Source of the DNA: Kiritimatiellia bacterium
GTDB taxonomy: Bacteria; Verrucomicrobiota; Kiritimatiellia; UBA8416; JAIOPI01
NCBI GenBank assembly: GCA_028822745.1
Contig: JAPKCZ010000062.1
Location: 1-8,514, forward strand
Direction: 5' to 3'
DNA length: 8,514 nucleotides
A model generated the notes under the pieces. That model saw only the letters and a program-made list of their open reading frames with translations, was not told the DNA's origin and did not search any database. Position numbers and translations under genes: made by a program. This document shows, in pieces, positions 4,922 through 8,514 of the stretch (its first letter is position 1; each line of letters begins with the position of its first letter).

Positions 4922-5479
4922 ATGTTTTCCGATTGGATCGTCTTGTCATTTCTGTCGGGCATGCCCGGCGGTGGCGAGCTCCTCGTCCTGTTCCTTGTCA
5001 TTCTGGTGATGTTTGGGCCTAAACGCCTTCCCGAGGTGGCTCGAAGCGTTGGACGCGTTCTGGATGAGCTTCGCCGCGCATCACAGGACTTCAAAGACCA
5101 GATCATGTCGATCGATGAGGTCGATGTCGATGTCGACGACGATCCAAATGCCCATACCTGGGACGATTTAAATATACCCGACGAAACGGAGTCGCGGCAG
5201 TCATCGTTCGTGTCGGACTGCCCGCAAGATGCGGCGATGATGAATGACGACGACGGGCCGTCAGATGAAGACGGCGAGAAGCACGTTCAGGAGTGTGGCG
5301 ATGCGCCCGTACAAGACGACTGCGATTCCTCTGATATCGACAAACCTGACGCGGACGTTTCGGACGACTCTGAAGCATCCGTTCCGGACGACCGTATTGC
5401 ATCCGTTCCGGATGACGCCGCCGAGCCAACCAACGGCGAGGGCATAGAAAGTGGCCATGATGGACAACGAGACACTTGA
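4922..5479 (+). CDS. tatB: TatA/TatB-family twin-arginine translocase subunit with acidic tail
   Basis: This 185-residue protein is a membrane component of the Tat pathway, which exports folded proteins bearing twin-arginine signals. The N-terminus has the family pattern: a single membrane helix (about 17-30), the hinge FGPKRLPE (31-38) and an amphipathic helix (about 37-62). The Pro in FGPKRLPE and the LDELRRASQDFKDQI helix are more TatB-like. Since no second small subunit is present here, it could be bifunctional or be labelled tatA. The rest, about 65-185, is predicted disordered and extremely rich in Asp, far longer than a typical TatA tail. It contains an 8-residue repeat at 144-167. ATG 4922 has GGAAAGGG eight bases upstream. 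The frame ends inside the start of tatC (29-base overlap), indicating coupling. Confidence 0.82.
   Translation: MFSDWIVLSFLSGMPGGGELLVLFLVILVMFGPKRLPEVARSVGRVLDELRRASQDFKDQIMSIDEVDVDVDDDPNAHTWDDLNIPDETESRQSSFVSDCPQDAAMMNDDDGPSDEDGEKHVQECGDAPVQDDCDSSDIDKPDADVSDDSEASVPDDRIASVPDDAAEPTNGEGIESGHDGQRDT
5351..5422 (+). repeat. Three 24-bp tandem repeats in the acidic Tat tail
   Basis: Units at 5351-5374, 5375-5398 and 5399-5422 encode ADVSDDSE, ASVPDDRI and ASVPDDAA. The last two share the 14-mer GCATCCGTTCCGGA exactly. The DNA identity suggests recent in-frame duplication. Confidence 0.65.
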
Positions 5480-6125
5480 ATCCGGTGATGATGCCGACGG
5501 TCATGGCGAGCTCGGCATAAAACCCTTTTTTGCGCACCTTGAGGATCTCCGCAAGACCGTCGTCTTTTGCGCAATAAGCCTTTTGATTGGAATGCTGATC
5601 GCATTTCCGTTTACCGCCGACATCCTGACGCTGCTTAAGGAACCCATGGCGCGCGCGGGGGCGGACGGTGCTGATCTTCTCAAAGTCACAAAACTGGCTG
5701 CAGGCTTTTCCATTGCGATGCGTGTCATCTTTTGGAGCGGTATGCTCTTGAGTGCGCCCGTGATGCTGTTTTCTATCGCCCGTTTTGTTTTTCCGGGCCT
5801 CACCGAACGGGAGCGCCGTGCCATTTCGCGTTCATTGACCGCCTCTGTCGGTCTTTTTGTCGGCGGTGTCTGCATGGGCTTTTTTATGACGGTGCCCGTG
5901 GGTATCAAAGTCATGATGCGAATCACGGACAAGATTGGCGTGTCCTATGATTTTATCGAATTAGCCGATTACGTTTCCTTCGTGCTGAAAATGCTCCTGG
6001 CCTTTGGTCTGGCGTTCGAACTGCCCGTCGTCGTTCTCATTCTCGGCTCGCTCGGTATTCTCAATTCGACGAGCCTGCGCGAAAAACGACGCCATGTCTT
6101 CGTGGGCTTGCTCGTCCTTGCATGA
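5451..6125 (+). CDS. tatC: TatC, N-terminal 224 residues; frame broken in helix 5
   Basis: TatC is the multi-spanning receptor that recognises twin-arginine signals with TatB. Recognisable parts are the N-terminal motif HLEDLR (29-34; E. coli has HLIELR), helix 1 (37-54), helices near 86-113 and 129-155, FPGLTERERR (114-123), FELPVVVLIL (189-198) and the start of helix 5 (VFVGLLVLA). The frame then meets TGA at 6123-6125. The missing end (MMLTP, then helix 6) is intact in another frame from ATG 6122, overlapping as ATGA. Inserting one base after GCA would give a 267-residue TatC, a normal length. It is either a real one-base deletion, a sequencing error, or a two-part TatC. GTG 5451 has GAGGG eight bases upstream; ATG 5457 or 5460 are possible starts. 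Confidence 0.82.
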   Translation: MAMMDNETLESGDDADGHGELGIKPFFAHLEDLRKTVVFCAISLLIGMLIAFPFTADILTLLKEPMARAGADGADLLKVTKLAAGFSIAMRVIFWSGMLLSAPVMLFSIARFVFPGLTERERRAISRSLTASVGLFVGGVCMGFFMTVPVGIKVMMRITDKIGVSYDFIELADYVSFVLKMLLAFGLAFELPVVVLILGSLGILNSTSLREKRRHVFVGLLVLA

Positions 6126-6253
6126 TGCTCACGCCTGCGGATCCTTGGACGATGCTGATGATGGCTTGTCCACTGATCGCCCTGTTCGAGGTCTGCATAT
6201 GGCTGATCTGGTTCAAGGAACGCAGTTCCAAAGCGGATGCGACGACGGACTGA
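6122..6253 (+). CDS. tatC: TatC, C-terminal 43 residues in shifted frame
   Basis: This short frame encodes the end of TatC. MMLTPADPWTML matches the helix 5-6 loop (E. coli MLLTPPDVFSQ). A hydrophobic helix follows (ACPLIALFEVCIWLIWF, about residues 15-31), then a short polar tail. It continues the upstream tatC frame without missing or extra residues if the reading frame slips back one base at 6122. There is no SD before ATG 6122, so separate translation would depend on restart at the ATGA overlap. There is no slippery heptamer to suggest programmed frameshifting. The clean continuation implies a very recent break or a sequence error. Confidence 0.72.
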   Translation: MMLTPADPWTMLMMACPLIALFEVCIWLIWFKERSSKADATTD

Positions 6254-6274
6254 TTGGCGCGAACGCAGCGCGGA

Positions 6275-8296
6275 TTAGCTTTGCAGGTGGGCCCGGAATT
6301 CTGCTTCGCTTAGGATCGAGACGTTCAGTTTCTCGGCCTGGGCCAATTTGGAGCCAGCTTTGGCGCCCGCCACCAGAAAACTGGTTTTCGCGGAAACACT
6401 TGATGCTGTTTTTCCCCCATGCTGGCGGACGAGTTCCTGTGCCTCATCGCGCGTCATGGTCTCGAGGGTTCCCGTGATGACCAGGGTTTGTCCTGACAAT
6501 AAACCATCTTGCTTGGCGACAACCGCATCCGGCAGACGCTCCGTGTTGACGCCCTGCGAGCGCAGGCGCTCAATCATCTCCGCAATGCGCGGGTCGCGCA
6601 GGAAATTATAAATACTCGCGGCCATGATGGGCCCGATTTCATCGATGCCCTCGAGGGTCTCGACATCGGCTAGGGCCAGTTCCGCGAGCGACGCAAAATG
6701 CGATTCAAGTGTCTGGGCCGCCTTCGTGCCCACGTGCGGAATGCCCAGACCTGCGATGAGTCGCCACATATCACGGCACTTGCTGGTCGCGACACCGTCA
6801 AGCACGCGTATAGCCGATTTCTCACCCATACGCTCCAAACCCGCCAGGGTTTCCTGCTGAAGCGAATAGATGTCGGATGGGTCGCGAATGCAGTTCTGAT
6901 CGACAAGCTGATCGACCAATACATCGCCGAGGCCTTCAATATCCATTGCCGCACGTGCGGCGAAATGGCGAACCCAGTTCTTCAGCTGCGCGGGGCACTG
7001 CAGATTGACGCATCGGTAGGCGACTTCGCCTTCGCGCTTTTCTGCCGGCATGCCGCAGGTGGGGCAGCTGTTGGGCATATGGAAGGGTTGCTCATCACCG
7101 CTGCGCTGTTCGACGAGAACACGCACAATGGCGGGAATGATTTCGCCCGCCTTTTCGATGATGACGGAATCGCCGACACGAATGTCTTTGCGCCGTATTT
7201 CGTCTTCATTGTGCAGCGTCGCTCGGCTGACGGTTGTGCCGGCAACCTGAACGGGCTCGAGTTCGGCTACCGGTGTCAGCACGCCGGTACGGCCGACTTG
7301 AATCGTGATGGCCTTCAGACGGGTGGTTGCCTGTTCGGGTTCGTATTTGTATGAAATGGCCCAGCGCGGACTTTTTGCCGTGGCACCCAACTCTGCATAA
7401 TGCGCGACCTGGTTGACTTTGATGACGGCGCCGTCGATCTGGTAATCGAATTCAGCCTGATGCTCCAGAAGATCATCAAGCGCATGATTTAAACCGTCCA
7501 TGCCTGCGCACGGCCATTGGCGCGTGAAGGTTTTCATGTGGAAGGCGTGCAGCTGTTCCGTAAGGGCGACATGCGTTTCAAAGGTGATGCCCTCACAGGC
7601 CCCTACGGCATAGAAGACCGCGTCGAGCGGGCGTTGCGCGACCGTTGAGGCATCCAGCAGCTTCAGCGAGCCTGCGGCCGCGTTGCGTGGATTGGCAAAG
7701 GGCGCCAAGCCTGCCTGTTCCCGAGTCTCATTGAGCGTGTTAAACCCGGAAACGGACATGTAGACCTCGCCGCGTATTTCAATGTGTTTTGGAGGCGCGT
7801 CGCTGTGTAGTAGCAGGGGGATGCTTCTGATGGTTCGAATATTTGCGGTGACATCGTCGCCTGTACGGCCGTCGCCACGCGTCACGGCGGTGGTTAGCTT
7901 TCCATTCTCGTATGTCAGTGAAATGGCCACGCCGTCCACTTTGGGTTCCAGAACGTAAGCGTAAGGGGCTCCGCCCAGTAGCTTTTTGACACGGTTGTCG
8001 AATTCGGCAAGTTCGTCCCGGTCGTACGTGTTGGCCAGACTGAGCATGGGCTGTGCGTGCGAGACTTGCGAAAAAGCGTCGAGGGGTGCCCCGCCCACGC
8101 GTTGGGTGGGCGAGTTGATGTCGCTCAGTTCGGGGTGCTCTTTTTCAAGTACCTCGAGCGATGCCAGCATCGCATCAAATTCCCTGTCCGTGATTTCAGG
8201 TGCGGCCTTGGTGTAGTAGAGGTAGGTGTGCCGTTCAATGTCTCGGCGCAGGGCCAGAATTTGATCCTCGGGCGTTTCCAGGGGCAGATCGTTCAT
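6275..8296 (-). CDS. ligA: NAD+-dependent DNA ligase LigA
   Basis: This 673-residue enzyme (E. coli LigA is 671) seals nicks in DNA during replication and repair using NAD+. All domains are present in order. The NMN-binding Ia domain (about 1-70) has the YY pair at 27-28. The adenylation domain follows with KVDG at 119-122; Lys119 is the residue that takes AMP. EIRGEVYM lies at 173-180 and FANPRNAAAGSL at 200-211. The OB fold includes VGRTGVLTPVAELEPVQ (334-350). The zinc finger has Cys411, 414, 429 and 434. A helix-hairpin-helix domain (about 445-585) and BRCT domain (about 598-673) complete it. ATG 8296 has no obvious SD. It ends 21 bases from the tatC end, convergent, and begins 10 bases after an upstream gene on the same strand. 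Confidence 0.97.
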   Translation of the reverse strand: MNDLPLETPEDQILALRRDIERHTYLYYTKAAPEITDREFDAMLASLEVLEKEHPELSDINSPTQRVGGAPLDAFSQVSHAQPMLSLANTYDRDELAEFDNRVKKLLGGAPYAYVLEPKVDGVAISLTYENGKLTTAVTRGDGRTGDDVTANIRTIRSIPLLLHSDAPPKHIEIRGEVYMSVSGFNTLNETREQAGLAPFANPRNAAAGSLKLLDASTVAQRPLDAVFYAVGACEGITFETHVALTEQLHAFHMKTFTRQWPCAGMDGLNHALDDLLEHQAEFDYQIDGAVIKVNQVAHYAELGATAKSPRWAISYKYEPEQATTRLKAITIQVGRTGVLTPVAELEPVQVAGTTVSRATLHNEDEIRRKDIRVGDSVIIEKAGEIIPAIVRVLVEQRSGDEQPFHMPNSCPTCGMPAEKREGEVAYRCVNLQCPAQLKNWVRHFAARAAMDIEGLGDVLVDQLVDQNCIRDPSDIYSLQQETLAGLERMGEKSAIRVLDGVATSKCRDMWRLIAGLGIPHVGTKAAQTLESHFASLAELALADVETLEGIDEIGPIMAASIYNFLRDPRIAEMIERLRSQGVNTERLPDAVVAKQDGLLSGQTLVITGTLETMTRDEAQELVRQHGGKTASSVSAKTSFLVAGAKAGSKLAQAEKLNVSILSEAEFRAHLQS

Positions 8297-8306
8297 ACCG
8301 AAATCG

Positions 8307-8514
8307 CTATTGGAGTGTTGTCAGCATGTCGGCCAAAATCGCCTTCATAACGCCGCACTTGGACACAAACGCTTGAGCACCTTCATAGTCCGCCGCCTGC
8401 AGGTGCAAGAGACATTGCACGAAGTTATCCGCTGAAGATTCGGGAGGTCCCAAAAGTTTGCTCTTATCGATCGGGGGGATGCTTTTAACCTTAATGCTGA
8501 CTGACTTGTCCCCT
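8307..8514 (-). CDS. Hypothetical protein, C-terminal 68 residues, cut by window edge
   Basis: On the minus strand the frame starting at 8513 stays open for 68 codons and stops at TAG (8309-8307), 10 bases before the ligA start. The start lies beyond the right edge. The visible part begins with a Lys/Pro-containing segment (DKSVSIKVKSIPPIDK), then a probably helical end (NFVQCLLHLQAADYEG and AQAFVSKCGVMKAILADML). I do not recognise the family. The close spacing and same strand suggest it is co-transcribed with ligA, which lacks a clear ribosome site and may rely on coupling. The open frame could be chance, but its position, amphipathic pattern and stop placement favour a real gene. Confidence 0.55.
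   Translation of the reverse strand, partial: GDKSVSIKVKSIPPIDKSKLLGPPESSADNFVQCLLHLQAADYEGAQAFVSKCGVMKAILADMLTTLQ

Noticed and set aside
6698..7354. 218-residue plus-strand frame inside ligA
   Set aside because: It is antisense to well-conserved ligA codons. Open frames opposite GC-rich genes are common; there is no SD or recognisable domain.

Overview
This window looks like chromosomal core DNA from a diderm (Gram-negative) bacterium. It carries a complete Tol-Pal cell-envelope gene set, Tat protein-export genes and a housekeeping NAD+-dependent DNA ligase. A small Lys/Ala/Pro-rich histone H1/Hc2-like gene, a TonB-like TolA with a Pro-Glu spacer, and the joining of tol-pal to tat suggest a member of the PVC superphylum (Verrucomicrobiota, Kiritimatiellota or Lentisphaerota). 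That placement is inference; no rRNA or other phylogenetic marker was compared. I see no mobile element, CRISPR array, tRNA or rRNA.

Layout. Positions 1-576 have no convincing gene. The second half is organised like a regulatory region: tandem 12-bp repeats with a palindromic core, phased A-tracts, a sigma70-like promoter, an operator-like dyad, and a transcribed leader with two good hairpins just before a strong Shine-Dalgarno (SD) sequence. This drives a 120-residue DNA-binding histone-like gene (577-939), which ends in two tandem terminator hairpins. A new promoter at 1023-1051 starts tolQ-tolR-tolA-tolB-pal (1117-4903), followed closely by a tatA/B-type gene (4922-5479) and tatC (5451-6253). 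On the opposite strand and convergent with tatC lies ligA (6275-8296). Ten bases upstream of ligA is the 3' end of another minus-strand gene that runs off the right edge.

How they work together. TolQ and TolR form the proton-driven inner-membrane motor. The TolA-like protein carries the energy across the periplasm to TolB and the lipoprotein Pal, tethering the outer membrane to peptidoglycan, especially at division. The Tat pair exports folded proteins. Co-transcription of tat with tol-pal is plausible because both support envelope integrity in other bacteria.

Main points for a second look. tatC is broken by an apparent one-base shift inside its fifth membrane helix, leaving two ORFs joined by an ATGA overlap. 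The histone-like gene has an unusually structured control region. A 14-codon mini-ORF couples into tolA through a GTGA overlap. The Tat A/B-type protein has a very acidic tail with a 24-bp tandem repeat. I found no clearly new multi-gene system.
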